From NCBI GenBank assembly GCA_035307785.1, contig DATGHS010000574.1, positions 1-14,609 on the forward strand: a DNA stretch of 14,609 nucleotides, read 5' to 3'. Source of the DNA: DATGHS01 sp035307785. GTDB lineage: Bacteria > Planctomycetota > Planctomycetia > Gemmatales > Gemmataceae. The translations under genes were made by a program, and so were the position numbers. Under the pieces are notes generated by a model. That model searched no databases. It was given only the letters and a program-made list of their open reading frames with translations, and was not told the origin of the DNA. Positions 14,053 to 14,609 of this stretch are shown in pieces; position 1 is the stretch's first letter; every line of letters begins with the position of its first letter.

Positions 14053-14609
14053 CTACCACCGGAATTGCACGCCAAGATTCACGCCCTGAGCGATGAAGCC
14101 TTGCTGGCTGAAGAGCGCCATTGGCCGCGGCGGGACGACGGGGGTCAACACGGGCGGCGGCGGCGGCGGGTTTGGCACACGCGTGAGGTCAATAACACGG
14201 TCAATCTCGGTGCCCGGCCGAATCACGCTGAACCAGTACAGGAAATCGTAACCCGCGAACACGCGAATGCTCGGCGTGATCTGGTAGCCGAGATTCAACC
14301 GCACTTCCGGAACGAAGGAGAAATGGTCCTGGGAAAAGACGCCAATGTTTGCGCCGGGCAAAGCCAGCAAATTGCCTACGAAACTCATCACCGCGCCGCC
14401 GGGTTGCGTGTGCACTTGGCTGCCGTTGATCACCAGGCTCTCGTGCGTATCGCCTAGCGCGATGGACCCACGCAGATCGACCGACCAGCGGCCATTACGC
14501 AGTTCCAGGTTGGTTCCTACCTGCCCACCAAAGAAGAGGTTCTGCGTGCCGAAAAAGTCGGTCCCCACGACGCGGGTACCGGGAATGTCGAACGGATTCG
14601 GATTGTTGG
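14053..14609 (-). CDS. BBP7-family outer-membrane beta-barrel protein (5' part beyond window)
   Basis: The frame is open to the right edge, so the visible 184 residues are the C-terminal part of a longer protein; a GTG at 14568 is an internal codon, not the start. The sequence NPFDIPGTRVVGTDFFGTQN, followed by FFGGQVGTNLELRNGRWSVD and GSIALGDTHE, is typical of the planctomycete BBP7 outer-membrane family. Alternating strands (FVPEVRLNLGYQITPSIRVF, AGYDFLYWFSVI) and the ending GVNLGVQFRW fit a beta-barrel with a C-terminal aromatic residue as recognised by outer-membrane assembly. A Pro-rich loop (PNPPPPPPVLTPVVPPRP) precedes the last strand. Transported solutes or ligands are unknown. Confidence 0.9.
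   Translation of the reverse strand, partial: NNPNPFDIPGTRVVGTDFFGTQNLFFGGQVGTNLELRNGRWSVDLRGSIALGDTHESLVINGSQVHTQPGGAVMSFVGNLLALPGANIGVFSQDHFSFVPEVRLNLGYQITPSIRVFAGYDFLYWFSVIRPGTEIDRVIDLTRVPNPPPPPPVLTPVVPPRPMALFSQQGFIAQGVNLGVQFRW

Noticed and set aside
14566..14568. GTG at 14568 as start of a short 171-residue protein
   Set aside because: The frame continues to the edge with family-typical residues (NPFDIPGTRVV), and the visible part lacks a signal peptide, so the gene is cut by the window.

Overview
The window looks like the chromosome of a planctomycete (Planctomycetota). The case rests on gene content: a BBP7-type outer-membrane barrel, a YXWGXW-repeat secreted protein, an ECF sigma factor paired with a FecR/VIT/VWA-type protein, and many G/C-rich palindromic repeats between and inside genes. 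GC content is high in the genes, with a few AT-rich intergenic islands. Order or genus cannot be fixed from the sequence alone. No rRNA, tRNA, CRISPR array or transposase gene was seen.

Left part (1-5752), all on the minus strand, in transcription order: a small glycine-zipper lipoprotein (5213-5752), a 376-bp spacer largely filled by a MITE-like inverted-repeat element, an ECF sigma factor with a TTG start (4225-4836), a 112-bp imperfect palindrome, then a very large gene that starts at 4088 and is still open at the left edge (at least 1362 codons). That protein has a short cytoplasmic N-terminus, one membrane segment, a FecR-like domain, a VIT domain and a VWA-like domain that has lost its metal site. 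By position and architecture it is the probable partner or regulator of the sigma factor. Its reading frame contains several palindromic repeats, all kept in frame.

Middle part (5986-11504), plus strand: a secreted two-domain M16 zinc peptidase followed by a membrane-anchored protein with DUF4340-type repeats. A 108-bp multi-hairpin repeat lies between them. A related copy of that repeat is embedded in the coding frame of the large minus-strand gene at the left window edge.

Right part (11505-14609): a 429-bp convergent intergenic region rich in hairpins, then on the minus strand a YXWGXW-repeat exported protein (11934-13817) and, upstream of it, the C-terminal part of a BBP7-family outer-membrane protein cut by the right edge (14053-14609).

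Functionally the window is about the cell envelope: a surface-signalling type regulator (sigma factor plus transmembrane FecR/VIT protein), envelope lipoproteins and secreted proteins, a periplasmic or exported protease and an outer-membrane barrel. The most unusual aspect is the family of palindromic repeats that occur both between genes and, translated in frame, inside the FecR/VIT/VWA gene.
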